Position numbers and translations under genes: made by a program. Under the pieces are notes generated by a model. It was not told the origin of the DNA. It searched no databases and saw only the letters and a program-made list of their open reading frames with translations. Positions 8,008 to 17,220 of a DNA stretch of 64,000 bases are shown in pieces. Each line of letters starts with the position of its first letter. Position 1 is the stretch's first letter. Source of the stretch: Gp1-AA133 sp963850425 (GTDB taxonomy: Bacteria; Acidobacteriota; Terriglobia; Terriglobales; Acidobacteriaceae); assembly GCA_963850425.1 (NCBI GenBank), contig CAWKLF010000008.1:62001-126000 (forward strand), written 5' to 3'.

Positions 8008-10182
8008 ATGAGCAAGAACCCGTCGCGCCCTTCTCATAACAGACTCTGCCGAGTTGGTACACTAATCGTTATTACAACCATGGCAATCGTATCCACAGGA
8101 CTACCCGCCTACGCCGCCGAGACTGAATTCGGCCCGAGCAACCCTTTTTACGCGGAAAGCACGCTGCCTTTCCATGCGCCGCCTTTTGACAAGATCAAGG
8201 ACACTGATTATCAGCCCGCCATTGAGGCGGGCATGGCACAACAGCGCGAGGAAATCAACGCGATCGCCAACAATCCCGCACCTGCAACTTTCGAGAACAC
8301 GATTGTCGCCATGGAAAAGACCGGACGCCTGTTCGATCGCGCCATGTCGACCTTTGGCGCCGTCACCGGGGCCAACCTGAATCCGGTGCTGCAGGAAGTG
8401 CAGAAGGTGGAAGCCCCCAAGCTGGCCGCGCACAGCGATGCCATCTTCCTCGACGCGAAATTGTTCCAGCGCGTGAAGGCGATTTATGACACGCGCGTTT
8501 CCCTCAAGCTTGATCCGGAATCGCTGCGTTTGGTCGAGTACTACTTCAAGAGGTTCGTGCACGCGGGAGCGAATCTCTCTGAATCCGACAAAACCCAGCT
8601 GAAGAAGCTCAACGAAGAAGAATCGACCCTATCGCAGGCCTTCACACAAAAATTGCTGGCTGCCACCAAGGATGCTGCCTTTGTAACCACCGACAAGGCT
8701 GCGCTCGCCGGACTGACCGATGCGCAAGTTGCCGCCGCGGCCGAAGCTGCGAAAGGCCGCAAGGTCGAAGGCTACGTGATCCCGCTACAGAACACCACCC
8801 AGCAGCCCGATCTTACGATGCTGCAACAGCGCGCCAGCCGTCAGACCCTGTTCGAGAATTCCTGGAATCGTGCGGAAAAAGGCGGGGCCAACGACACGCG
8901 CGATACCGTCGCGCGGCTCGCCCAACTGCGTTCTCAGAAAGCCAAGTTGTTGGGCTTCCCGAACTACGCTTCCTGGAAACTGGAAGACCAGATGGCAAAG
9001 AACCCGGCAGCCGCTCTGAAGTTTATGGACTCGCTGGTGCCGGGTACCACTGCCAAGGCGCACGAGGAAGCACGCGACATCCAGGCCCTGATCGATAGCC
9101 AGAAGGGCGGCTTCAAACTCGAGCCTTGGGACTGGGAATTCTATGCGGACCAGGTTCGCAAGGCGAAATACGATCTCGACGAGTCGCAGATCAAACCGTA
9201 TTTCGAGTTGAATAACGTTCTGGAGAATGGCGTCTTCTACGCGGCCACGCAGCTCTACGGCATCACGTTCAAGGAACGCAAGGATATTCCGGTTTACGAG
9301 CCGGACGTACGTGTGTTCGAAGTCAGCGACGCCGACGGCAAGCCTCTGGCGCTATGGTATTGCGACTATTTCAAGCGCGACAACAAACAGGGCGGCGCCT
9401 GGATGGACAGTCTGGTCGGTCAATCGAAGCTGCTGGGCACGCTGCCGGTCGTGTTCAACGTCGCCAACTTCGCCAAGCCTGCTGCGGGCCAGCCCGCCCT
9501 GCTCAACTTCCGCGACGTAAGCACGATGTTTCACGAATTCGGGCACGCGCTGCATGGAATGTTTGCGGACACGACCTATCCCACGCTCTCGGGTACTTCG
9601 GTCGCGCGCGACTTCGTGGAGTTCCCGTCACAGTTCAACGAAAACTGGGCAACCTATCCGGCGGTGTTCGGGCATTACGCCAAGCACTACCAGACGGGCG
9701 AGGCCATTCCCGCTGCTCTCGCCGAGAAAATCAAGAAGTCGCAGAAGTTCAACCAGGGATATGAGTTTACTGAGATCGTAGCCGCCGCGCAGCTGGATAT
9801 GCAGTGGCACATACTGCCGCCCGACACGCCACTGCAGAGCCCGGACAAATTTGAAAAGCAGGCACTGGAGAAAACGCACCTTCTGCTGAGCTACGTGCCG
9901 ACGCGCTATCGCTCCAGCTACTTCGCGCACATCTGGGGAGGCGGATATTCCGCCGGATACTACGCCTACCTGTGGGCCGAAATGCTCGACCACGACGCCT
10001 TCCAGTGGTTCGAGGACCACGGCGGCCTGACCCGCGCCAACGGCGACCGTTTCCGGAGGATGGTGCTCTCGCGCGGGAATACCGAGGACCTGGAGAAGAT
10101 GTACGACGCATGGCGCGGAGGCCCGCCCAGCGTTACGCCGATGATGAAGTTCCGGGGCTTGCCGACGGAGGGGACGAAGTAG
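8008..10182 (+). CDS. dcp: M3 family peptidyl-dipeptidase (Dcp-like), exported
   Basis: A 724-residue zinc metallopeptidase of the thimet-oligopeptidase/Dcp family, which removes dipeptides from peptide C-termini. The zinc motif HEFGHALH lies in FHEFGHALHGMF near residue 510, followed by the conserved GTSVARDFVEFPSQ. A signal peptide at residues 1-36 (cleavage near AYA-AET) implies a periplasmic enzyme. The C-terminal HIWGGGYSAGYYAYLWAE is typical of the family. It is slightly longer than E. coli Dcp because of the signal peptide. AAGAGG lies 16 bases upstream of the ATG. The gene probably has its own promoter since it is 89 bases after ribF. Confidence 0.9.
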   Translation: MSKNPSRPSHNRLCRVGTLIVITTMAIVSTGLPAYAAETEFGPSNPFYAESTLPFHAPPFDKIKDTDYQPAIEAGMAQQREEINAIANNPAPATFENTIVAMEKTGRLFDRAMSTFGAVTGANLNPVLQEVQKVEAPKLAAHSDAIFLDAKLFQRVKAIYDTRVSLKLDPESLRLVEYYFKRFVHAGANLSESDKTQLKKLNEEESTLSQAFTQKLLAATKDAAFVTTDKAALAGLTDAQVAAAAEAAKGRKVEGYVIPLQNTTQQPDLTMLQQRASRQTLFENSWNRAEKGGANDTRDTVARLAQLRSQKAKLLGFPNYASWKLEDQMAKNPAAALKFMDSLVPGTTAKAHEEARDIQALIDSQKGGFKLEPWDWEFYADQVRKAKYDLDESQIKPYFELNNVLENGVFYAATQLYGITFKERKDIPVYEPDVRVFEVSDADGKPLALWYCDYFKRDNKQGGAWMDSLVGQSKLLGTLPVVFNVANFAKPAAGQPALLNFRDVSTMFHEFGHALHGMFADTTYPTLSGTSVARDFVEFPSQFNENWATYPAVFGHYAKHYQTGEAIPAALAEKIKKSQKFNQGYEFTEIVAAAQLDMQWHILPPDTPLQSPDKFEKQALEKTHLLLSYVPTRYRSSYFAHIWGGGYSAGYYAYLWAEMLDHDAFQWFEDHGGLTRANGDRFRRMVLSRGNTEDLEKMYDAWRGGPPSVTPMMKFRGLPTEGTK

Positions 10183-10224
10183 CCAGAGCCCGCCAGGCAA
10201 GCGGCGGGTACTCCAGCCCGTTTT

Positions 10225-10281
10225 CACAACAGAGATCCAGAACGCACGGAGATTTTTTCCGTTTCCTCTGTGGTGAGGTTT
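10225..10281. repeat. Short imperfect inverted repeat (CACAGAG family)
   Basis: The segment has complementary arms around CACAACAGAG and CCTCTGTGGTGAGG, related to the longer copy at 37630-37703. It lies in the gap after the M3 peptidase gene. Confidence 0.45.
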
Positions 10282-10422
10282 TCTGCGTCAACAACGGAAT
10301 GCCAAGGAAGTGGTTCGTCATCGGGAGCAGTTCAAGCGCATTCGCATCGTAGCTTTTCGGTTCGTCGTTTGCGATGCAGTTTATCCTTGCCACGCTGGTT
10401 CCTAACCTCGACAATCTCCCGA

Positions 10423-11694
10423 ATGCCGGCCACCGCGGTCGCTACCTTCTCGCAGACCACCGTTGACCAGCGGCGCACGCTTCTGGCCGCTTCGCTGGGC
10501 TGGATGCTCGATGCGTTCGACGCCATGCTGTACGCGCTGGTGCTCACCCACATCATGCGCGATCTGGGGATGAGCAAGGCAACCTCAGGTTTCCTGGCTA
10601 CGCTGACGCTTCTTGCTTCGGGCATCGGAGGCGTGCTGTTCGGCTTTATCGCGGACCGCATCGGGCGCAAGCGCGCGCTGATGCTCAGCATCCTGACTTA
10701 CTCGCTCTGCTCGTTTGCCTCGGGGCTTGCCACTTCCATCGCGGTGCTGGCGATATTCCGGTTCATCCTGGGCCTGGGCATGGGAGGCGAGTGGAATACC
10801 GGGGCCACGTTGGTCGCCGAAACCTGGCCGACCGAACTGCGTGCCAAAGCGATTTCGGTCGTGCAGAGTTCCTGGGCGATCGGGTACGCGCTGGCGGCGC
10901 TGGTGGCCGGCATCGTCTTGCACTATGCCAACTGGCGCATGGTTTTCTTCGTGGGCATTCTGCCGGCGCTCGTAACGCTGTGGATTCAAAGCCGCGTGCC
11001 CGAATCGGAAATGTGGAAAGAGCACCACCGGCTTGCCCAGGATTCCAAGCCCGTGGCCGATGCGCAGGCCGCTTACGATCACTCCAGTTTCGGCCGGATC
11101 TTTCACCCGCCGTACGTGCGCTACACGTTCGCGCTCCTGTTCGCGAATTTTTTCGGGATGTTTGCCTGGTGGGGACTGTTTACCTGGATGCCGCCCTACC
11201 TTTCGCTGCCGGTAAGCCAGGGCGGACGGGGGTTTGGCGTCATGGGCACGACCACCCTGCTGGTCGCGCTCAATCTTTTCGGGATGTTTCCGGGATACTT
11301 TTTGTTCGGCTGGGTTGCGGATCATCTGGGCCGACGGCGCTCATTCATCCTTTACACGCTGAGCGCGGCGATTCTGGTTCCCCTGTATGCCGCAGCGCGC
11401 CAGCCCTGGGTGATCATGATTCTGGGAGCGCTGACCGCGTTTTTCGGCACAGGATTCTTTTCTGGTTCCGGCATCATAGGCAGCGAGATTTTTCCGACGC
11501 GGGTGCGCGCCCGAGCCCTCGGATTCACCTACAACGGCGCTCGCACGATGAGCTCAATCGCTCCCTACATCATTGGCCGCGTCGGACAAGCGAAAGGGCT
11601 GAGCTGGGCGTTCTACTTATGCGCCGCGGGATTCTTTCTCTCCATGCTGACGGCGACGCAGTTACCCGAGACGAGGGGGAAGACGCTGGAGTGA
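10423..11694 (+). CDS. MFS transporter (sugar/aromatic-acid symporter type)
   Basis: A 423-residue major facilitator permease with about twelve membrane segments. The first loop motif between helices 2 and 3 reads GFIADRIGRKRAL, and the equivalent in the second half is GWVADHLGRRRS. The N-terminal ASLGWMLDAFDAMLYALVL (with Asp pair) resembles the sialate, shikimate and aromatic-acid:proton symporters. Substrate cannot be told from sequence. The ATG at 10423 is preferred to a frame opening at 10270, which would add 51 polar residues. It ends where a repeat pair begins and faces the DMT gene tail to tail. Confidence 0.85.
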   Translation: MPATAVATFSQTTVDQRRTLLAASLGWMLDAFDAMLYALVLTHIMRDLGMSKATSGFLATLTLLASGIGGVLFGFIADRIGRKRALMLSILTYSLCSFASGLATSIAVLAIFRFILGLGMGGEWNTGATLVAETWPTELRAKAISVVQSSWAIGYALAALVAGIVLHYANWRMVFFVGILPALVTLWIQSRVPESEMWKEHHRLAQDSKPVADAQAAYDHSSFGRIFHPPYVRYTFALLFANFFGMFAWWGLFTWMPPYLSLPVSQGGRGFGVMGTTTLLVALNLFGMFPGYFLFGWVADHLGRRRSFILYTLSAAILVPLYAAARQPWVIMILGALTAFFGTGFFSGSGIIGSEIFPTRVRARALGFTYNGARTMSSIAPYIIGRVGQAKGLSWAFYLCAAGFFLSMLTATQLPETRGKTLE

Positions 11695-11696
11695 GA

Positions 11697-11824
11697 GAGC
11701 TGCGGGCCACGAGCTCCGAGCTATGAGCAAGCGGATAGTTCGAGCCAAGATCCCGGCTACCAGCGCATGACTGGACGGCCGATTTCTCCGACCTTAGTTG
11801 CTCGCGGCTCGTAGCTCGCAGCTC
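11697..11824. repeat. Imperfect inverted repeat, AGCTCG family
   Basis: Arms of 25 bases at 11697-11721 and 11800-11824 are complementary at about 20 positions and built from GAGCTGCG/ACGAGC blocks. The same family recurs at 57351-57456. It lies between two convergent transporter genes and might act as a bidirectional transcription stop, though no T tract is present. Confidence 0.6.
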
Positions 11825-11829
11825 GAAGC

Positions 11830-12786
11830 TCACTCAATCGGCTCGACTACGGTCGCTTCTTCTCCGGGACGTTCTGGCAATTGCACAATCACGATGGCGG
11901 CCAGCACGATCACGATTCCCAATGCTTGCACGGGGCGGAGGGCTTCGCCCAGCAGCAAGGCCGCCAGCAGGATGGAGAGCACGGGTTCCAGGCAGCTGGC
12001 TACGATGGCGCGGGTTGGCTCGAGATGCTGCAGTCCCGCGAAATAAAACGAGAAGGGAGCGAGCACCGACACCAGCGCGAATACCGCCAGAAATGCCCAC
12101 TGCGCTCCCGAATAGTGGGCCGCGACCAGGCGCCACGGCGGGTTGACGATCAGCCAGAACGCGCCTGCGCTGAACGTCGTGTAGAGCAGCACGATCCACC
12201 GGTCGTAGCGGCTTAGAATCCGGTGGCCTGCGATGTTGTAGAACGCAAACGAAACTGCTGCCAGCAGCGCGGCCATCACGCCCACCGCATCGAGGCGCAG
12301 CGCGCTGGCTCCCACCACCCCAATTGCCAGCGCACTTCCTGCCACCGACAGCAGCACCGCCACCACCCGCTGTGCAGTCGCCCTCTGCAGACCGCGAGCC
12401 ACCATGTATAGCAGTACCAGCACCGGGGCGGTGTACTGCAGGATGATGGCGGTGGCCACGTTCGTTCTCTTAATGGCGAGGTAGTAGAGATAGTTGGACG
12501 CGGCCATTCCCAGAATGCCTATCAGCACAATGCGCCCGAAATCGGCAGCCGGCAGATTCAGATTTCGCCAGCCTCGGCGAAGCATCAGCACCGGCAGCAA
12601 AACGAGAAAGGAAATCGTGACGCGGCTCTGCGAAAGAATGACTGGATCGATGGGCTTGAGCGCCTGTCCGGACGGCAGCAGCCTGCCCGTGAACGCCGCC
12701 CTGCCCAGCGTCGCGGCAATTCCCCACAGCAGAGTGGCCGCCGCAATGAACGCGTACCCGCGAACCGGGTGCGGCTTATTCGCCAA
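11830..12786 (-). CDS. EamA/DMT superfamily transporter
   Basis: A 318-residue inner-membrane protein with ten predicted hydrophobic helices in two EamA repeats (roughly residues 10-145 and 160-305). The start has GYAFIAAATLLWGIAATLGR, typical of the drug/metabolite transporter superfamily, and LEPTRAIVASCLEPVLSILLA near the end is the usual EamA C-terminal motif. Substrate unknown; relatives export amino acids or metabolites. Its start overlaps the end of the glutaredoxin-like gene by 11 bases, so the two are likely translated together. Confidence 0.85.
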   Translation of the reverse strand: MANKPHPVRGYAFIAAATLLWGIAATLGRAAFTGRLLPSGQALKPIDPVILSQSRVTISFLVLLPVLMLRRGWRNLNLPAADFGRIVLIGILGMAASNYLYYLAIKRTNVATAIILQYTAPVLVLLYMVARGLQRATAQRVVAVLLSVAGSALAIGVVGASALRLDAVGVMAALLAAVSFAFYNIAGHRILSRYDRWIVLLYTTFSAGAFWLIVNPPWRLVAAHYSGAQWAFLAVFALVSVLAPFSFYFAGLQHLEPTRAIVASCLEPVLSILLAALLLGEALRPVQALGIVIVLAAIVIVQLPERPGEEATVVEPIE

Positions 12787-13012
12787 GGATTTCGTCGATG
12801 CGCTCAGGATTGAAGCCGATCAGCACTTCGTCGCCGATCACCAGCGTTGGGGTCGAATTACTCTTGTAGTGTTCCGTCAACTCGCGGACGGCATCCGGAT
12901 CGCGCGTGATGTCTCTCTCTTCGAACGTCACGCCGCGCTCGGTAAGAAACATTTTCAGCACCAGGCAGGGCGGGCAATCGGGTTGGGTGAACAGCACGAT
13001 TTTCGGTTTCAT
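12776..13012 (-). CDS. Glutaredoxin-like thiol-disulfide protein
   Basis: A 78-residue glutaredoxin-fold protein with the active site CPPC in FTQPDCPPCLVLKMFL, the cis-proline region STPTLVIG and an otherwise NrdH/glutaredoxin-sized chain. It would reduce disulfides with glutathione or thioredoxin reductase. The short start at 13012 is chosen because the longer reading frame (to 13192) adds 60 residues with no similarity. It ends inside the first codons of the DMT transporter gene and follows an OsmC gene by about 46 bases; all three are on the minus strand. Confidence 0.8.
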   Translation of the reverse strand: MKPKIVLFTQPDCPPCLVLKMFLTERGVTFEERDITRDPDAVRELTEHYKSNSTPTLVIGDEVLIGFNPERIDEILGE

Positions 13013-13058
13013 GATTGCGAGAGACTGATGATTAGATGGCGCGCTGGGCACGCTCGGC

Positions 13059-13463
13059 TCAGGCTTCGCGGATTTCGATTTCCGATGTGATCTTTGCCGT
13101 TTTGTCGAGCATGCCCGACACCGAACAATACTTCTCTTTCGAGAGCCGCACAGCGTCTTCGACCGCTTTGCGCGAAACCTTCCCACCCACAACGTACGTC
13201 AACCGGATGGAAGTGTAAACCGTGGGGGGCTCGGGCGCGCGTTCGGCCGAGGCGCGGACCTCGAGGCTGGTAAAAGGCTCGCGTTTTTTTCGGAGGATGC
13301 TGGCCACGTCGTAGCCGGTGCATCCGCAAAGGCCGATCAGCACCAGTTCCATCGGACTGTTGGCTGTTTTCTTGTCACCGTCAACTGCGATGGCATGGCT
13401 GCTGCTCGATTGCCCCACGAATCGCTGATTGTCGAGCCATACTGCGTTTGCTTCTGTCGTCAT
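13059..13463 (-). CDS. OsmC family peroxiredoxin-like protein
   Basis: A 134-residue OsmC/Ohr-fold protein. The first conserved cysteine region is LVLIGLCGCTGYDVASIL and the second is SKEKYCSVSGML, matching the YhfA-like OsmC subfamily, which reduces organic hydroperoxides or acts in thiol stress. It is probably co-transcribed with the downstream glutaredoxin-like gene, which would fit a redox role. It starts with MTTEANAVWL. Confidence 0.87.
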   Translation of the reverse strand: MTTEANAVWLDNQRFVGQSSSSHAIAVDGDKKTANSPMELVLIGLCGCTGYDVASILRKKREPFTSLEVRASAERAPEPPTVYTSIRLTYVVGGKVSRKAVEDAVRLSKEKYCSVSGMLDKTAKITSEIEIREA

Positions 13464-13525
13464 CGTTTCCCTCTAACTATGAATTCCAAAAAAGCCCAAG
13501 ATTTAAGCTAGAGCTCGAAGCTTTT

Positions 13526-14956
13526 TTAACGCCGATTATCCGTTAGCGGCTCGGGATGTATGAGCACGCGAAACAACTCGGGCGCATCCTGTTTGAAGCG
13601 GATTTCAAGATCGGTCTGGATGTCATGTACGCGGGAGAGGGGCAACTCGTCGGAGAACGTGCAGTGACAGGACACATACAGCCGCCCGCGCACCCGCTTG
13701 ACCTCGATCTCATGCATGTCGAGCACGTCGGGAAACTCGGCGGCAATGGCCTTCAGTCGCCGCTCGAGCACCGGGTCGCGCACAATTTCGTCTCCTTCCT
13801 CGATAGTCGCGGGCTCGCTCTCGATATGAGTCAGGATGGTGGAGATGTCGGGGACCTCCTGGCGCATCTCTGCCTCAAGCGCCGTCACCCGGTCATGCGC
13901 GTCCTTGAGCGAGAGCCGTTCATCGAGTTCGAGGTGCTGCTCCACATGCAGCCGGCCCTCCAGATCCTGAACGCTCACGTCGTGCACGTTGAGATTGTGA
14001 CGGGTGGCGACGGCGCGAATCTGATCGAAGATGTTTTCCTTGCGATCGGGGCGCGGGATAGAGTTCACGGTCACGTCGGCGTCGGGGAGCACGCTCTGTA
14101 CGGCGCCGGTCACCATCTGCGCGACTTGTCCGGAATGTTGAAAGGTCACGGTGCGCACCAGGCCGATCGATACATCGGCGAAATAGCGATTCCCTGCCCG
14201 CCGAATACGCACGCGGTCGACTTCAATGACGCCTTCCACTCGCCGGACAGCTTCAATAATCTTCGACCGCACACCGGCCGGCGCCGCATCGAGCAGCGCA
14301 TCCACTGTCTTCCGCGCCAGCCTCCAGCTGACGTGCACCACAATCCCAGCCACCACGAGCGCGGCCAGCGGGTCGGCATCTCGCAGCCAATCGACGTGGT
14401 ACGCCCGTCCGGCCATCACCAGCAGCAATCCGAGGATAACCACGCTGCTGGACCAGACATCGGTGGAGAAGTGAAGAGCATCGGCCTCCAGCGCCTGGCT
14501 GTCGTACTTCTGCGCGATGCGGCCCAGGGCGCGCGAGCGCCACACATCCACAACAATCGAAGTCAGCATGACTGCAAATGCCCACATGGAGGGCTCGACT
14601 TCGACACGCCGGAAGAACAATCGTTCGATGGCCTCGTAAATGATCCAGACACAGGTCAGAAGGAGCAGGCCAGTCTCGATGAAAGCCGAGAAGTTCTCCA
14701 CTTTCCCGTGACCATACTGGTGGTCGGCATCAGCCGGCTTGTCAGATACGCTGACGGAGAAAAAAGTGATGACCGCGGCGATCAGATCCAGGCCCGAATG
14801 CGCCGCTTCCGACAGGATGCCCAAGCTGCCCGTGGTAATGCCCACCACAATCTTGAGCAGGGTAATGACCACCGCCGCCAATACCGAATTGCCCGCAACC
14901 GAGCGCTTCTCGGCATGCATGGTCGCAGACGAATAGGGCATGGGCGATTCCGACAT
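13526..14956 (-). CDS. Cation diffusion facilitator transporter with triple cytoplasmic tail
   Basis: A 476-residue CDF family divalent metal/proton antiporter. Six membrane segments fill residues about 20-210, with metal-site motifs SEAAHSGLDL and SDKPADADHQYGHGK in the first half and ADALHFSTDVWSS in the second. A normal CDF protein is about 300 residues; here three consecutive ZT-dimer-like tail domains are seen, each with an HxxLNxHDV- or MHEIEVKRVRGRLYV-type strand, the last ending at RVLIHPEP. The ATG at 14956 is preferred; the upstream frame to 15028 adds 24 residues. It is divergent from the SDR gene at 15076. The metal (zinc, iron or manganese) cannot be told. Confidence 0.87.
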   Translation of the reverse strand: MSESPMPYSSATMHAEKRSVAGNSVLAAVVITLLKIVVGITTGSLGILSEAAHSGLDLIAAVITFFSVSVSDKPADADHQYGHGKVENFSAFIETGLLLLTCVWIIYEAIERLFFRRVEVEPSMWAFAVMLTSIVVDVWRSRALGRIAQKYDSQALEADALHFSTDVWSSSVVILGLLLVMAGRAYHVDWLRDADPLAALVVAGIVVHVSWRLARKTVDALLDAAPAGVRSKIIEAVRRVEGVIEVDRVRIRRAGNRYFADVSIGLVRTVTFQHSGQVAQMVTGAVQSVLPDADVTVNSIPRPDRKENIFDQIRAVATRHNLNVHDVSVQDLEGRLHVEQHLELDERLSLKDAHDRVTALEAEMRQEVPDISTILTHIESEPATIEEGDEIVRDPVLERRLKAIAAEFPDVLDMHEIEVKRVRGRLYVSCHCTFSDELPLSRVHDIQTDLEIRFKQDAPELFRVLIHPEPLTDNRR

Positions 14957-15075
14957 AGCCGTGATTATCACCGTTCCCGGCGGCTCGCGTCCAACTGGTT
15001 TCTCATGAACTAGCCAGGTTCCGGTCACAGAGTTCCCGCGAATGCGTGTGTTACGATTTCAGGACCAACTCAGGA

Positions 15076-16167
15076 ATGAATTCCGGCAAGCCAACAGTAG
15101 TCGTCACCGGCGTCTCGGGAAATCTCGGGCTGCGCCTGCTGCCCCAGCTTGGCGATTTTTCCGTCATTGGAATCGACGTCGCTGCGCCCAAAACCGATCT
15201 GCCCATCCGGTTCGTCCGCATGGATCTGGGCCTGGAAGAATCCTGCCGCGCGCTCTACAACCTGTTTCGCGAGACGCGGCCGTTCTCGGTGGTTCACCTG
15301 GCATTTGTGCTTGATCAGCAGCGGTCGGGAGTGCTCGATGTCGACCGCATGTGGCATATCAACGTTGCCGGCAGCGCGCGCGTGATGGAAGCCATCACCG
15401 AGGCTAATCGCAATGAGGACAGCGGCATCCGGCAGTTTATTTTTCCCAGCAGCGTGGCGGTATACGGGCCCGACCTGCCCGGGCCGGTGACCGAAGACTT
15501 CGCCTTCGACGCGCATACCCTGCCCTACGCGATGCATAAACGCGAGTCCGATCAAGTCGTGCAGCAGCGCGCTCCGGCGCTACGCGGATGCAGTGTGTAC
15601 ATCCTGCGGCCGCACATTTTCGCCGGCGCTTCTGTCGAGAATTACATGATTGGCGCGTTCCGCGGAACGCCCAACGGGAAGGGCAAGCGCGCCGCGCAGA
15701 TGCGCCAGGAAGGCAAGCGGCTTCCCTGCATGCTGCCCTATGGCCAACGCTTTCTCGACCACCAGATCCAGTTTGTGCATGTCGACGATATGGCGCGGCT
15801 GCTGGCCTGGATCCTCAAGCGCGAACCCGAAGCGCGCCGCCTGACCATACTCAACGTGGCGGGGCGAGGTGAGCCTCTTACATTTGGCCGCTGCATCGAC
15901 ATGGCGCACGCCAAGCTGGTGCGTGTTCCGGGAAAATGGGCAATGCGGCTGGTGCTGGAGTTCTTTTGGAAGATGGGAATTTCGGCAATCCCGCCGCAGG
16001 CGACGCCCTACATGAGCGGACAGTACCTGATGAACACCGACCGCCTGAAGAAATTCCTGGGGGACGATTACGAGAAAGTGATCCGGTACTCGGTCACAGA
16101 CGCTTACCTGGATTCGTTCCAAGCACCCACGCCCGTGGGAGAAGCGCAGAAACTTGCCGTGCGGTAG
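15076..16167 (+). CDS. NAD-dependent epimerase/dehydratase (extended SDR)
   Basis: A 363-residue Rossmann-fold sugar-nucleotide-type enzyme. The N-terminal dinucleotide motif is VTGVSGNLGLRL; the catalytic area has FPSSVAVYGPD and YAMHKRESD (Tyr-x3-Lys region), and VHVDDMARLL follows. It belongs to the WcaG-like SDR group; substrate unknown. The ATG at 15076 is chosen because the glycine motif then falls at residue 9-15. It shares a short divergent promoter region with the CDF transporter gene. Confidence 0.82.
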   Translation: MNSGKPTVVVTGVSGNLGLRLLPQLGDFSVIGIDVAAPKTDLPIRFVRMDLGLEESCRALYNLFRETRPFSVVHLAFVLDQQRSGVLDVDRMWHINVAGSARVMEAITEANRNEDSGIRQFIFPSSVAVYGPDLPGPVTEDFAFDAHTLPYAMHKRESDQVVQQRAPALRGCSVYILRPHIFAGASVENYMIGAFRGTPNGKGKRAAQMRQEGKRLPCMLPYGQRFLDHQIQFVHVDDMARLLAWILKREPEARRLTILNVAGRGEPLTFGRCIDMAHAKLVRVPGKWAMRLVLEFFWKMGISAIPPQATPYMSGQYLMNTDRLKKFLGDDYEKVIRYSVTDAYLDSFQAPTPVGEAQKLAVR

Positions 16168-16248
16168 CTGGTCGATGTCATCGGGTACGCGTGGCGGCCT
16201 TTCAGCAAGAAGAACGAGTGGGCGCAACCTCGAGCCACCATTCTCAGA

Positions 16249-16337
16249 TTGTCATCCTGAGCGCAGCGAAGGACCTCTGCATTTTTTCTGTGACCTTGGC
16301 TGAAACGCAGGTCCCTCGACTACGCTCGGGATGACAA
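16249..16337. repeat. Inverted repeat, TTGTCATCCTGAGCG family
   Basis: Arms at 16249-16263 and 16323-16337 are reverse complements with one mismatch (TTGTCATCCTGAGCG and CGCTCGGGATGACAA), and inner segments also pair (GAAGGACCT with AGGTCCCTCG). A second copy is at 30642-30726 and a possible half copy near 55587. These are non-coding palindromes between convergent genes. Confidence 0.75.
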
Positions 16338-16379
16338 TGATTTTCGGCGACACGGGGGCGCACACGGTAAAGTCGGCAG

Positions 16380-17138
16380 TCACTTGATCCCGCGATACAA
16401 GCCGGCAGTTCCGAACGTATACGGAGTCCATCCGGCTTGGCTAAATCCCGCGGCGCGCATGCGCGAGGTCATTTCATCGGGTCGCGGGAATCGTCCGACG
16501 GATGCGGGAAGATAGGAATAGGCGCCCTTCACGCCCGAGATGGCCGTGCCGACTGCGGGCAGCACTCGCTTGAAGTACATCCCGTACATCTTGCCAATGG
16601 CGCCGCCGGGCTCGGCACACTCCAGGATTCCGAGCTGCCCGCCCGGCCGGAGCACGCGCACGATTTCCCGCAAGCCCATGTCGTAGTCGGCAAGATTGCG
16701 AAAGCCAAAGGCCGAGGTGACCAGGTCGAGCGAGCCATCGGCAAAGGGCAGATTCATGGCGTCGCCCTCAATCCATAGCGGGGACTTGCCATTCGATTTA
16801 CGGATGGCGCGCTCGAGCATCGGGTACGAAAAGTCCAGGCCGAGAATGCGCGCCCCGACATTCCCGGCCTGGCGCTTCAAAGCGAACGTCATGTCTCCCG
16901 TGCCGCAACACATATCAAGCACACACGCGTCGGGGCGAGCCAGAATCTCGGAAAAAGTTCGTGCTGTCCGCCACCACCACCAGCGGTCCATATTGAAGGA
17001 AAGAACGTGATTGAGCAGGTCGTAACGGGGCGCAATCGCGGAAAACATCTCGCGCACCGCGTGCGCCGCCGACGCTCGGTCGGTGGCGCCCTCCGGAGTG
17101 GCCCCAATCACCAACGGCTTGTCGCTTGTTCTCGTCAT
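16380..17138 (-). CDS. ubiE: Demethylmenaquinone methyltransferase (UbiE/MenG)
   Basis: A 252-residue class I SAM-dependent methyltransferase. VLDMCCGTGDMTFAL is motif I, and the UbiE signatures are seen in APRYDLLNHVLSF near residue 37 and FGFRNLADYDMGLREIVRVL. The enzyme methylates demethylmenaquinone to menaquinone in the respiratory quinone pathway. The C-terminal TFGTAGLYRGIK is typical. It is 82 bases downstream of aroB on the same strand, with a GC hairpin in between. Confidence 0.92.
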   Translation of the reverse strand: MTRTSDKPLVIGATPEGATDRASAAHAVREMFSAIAPRYDLLNHVLSFNMDRWWWWRTARTFSEILARPDACVLDMCCGTGDMTFALKRQAGNVGARILGLDFSYPMLERAIRKSNGKSPLWIEGDAMNLPFADGSLDLVTSAFGFRNLADYDMGLREIVRVLRPGGQLGILECAEPGGAIGKMYGMYFKRVLPAVGTAISGVKGAYSYLPASVGRFPRPDEMTSRMRAAGFSQAGWTPYTFGTAGLYRGIK

Positions 17139-17144
17139 GTGTAG

Positions 17145-17163
17145 CGCGGGCGCCTCGCCCGCG
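17145..17163. repeat. Perfect GC-rich hairpin between aroB and ubiE
   Basis: CGCGGGCG at 17145-17152 pairs fully with CGCCCGCG at 17156-17163 around a CCT loop. No T tract follows. A like element, GGCGGGCG/CGCCCGCC, is at 19470-19489. Both belong to a small-palindrome class common in these genomes. Confidence 0.6.
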
Positions 17164-17220
17164 TTTCGCCAGAACCAAAAACCTCGTCCTCAAGGAAACT
17201 CTGAGCGCGAAAGGAAATTA

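Noticed and set aside
13556..15013. 485-codon open frame opposite the CDF transporter
   Set aside because: Antisense shadow of a well-supported transporter; no signal or domain.
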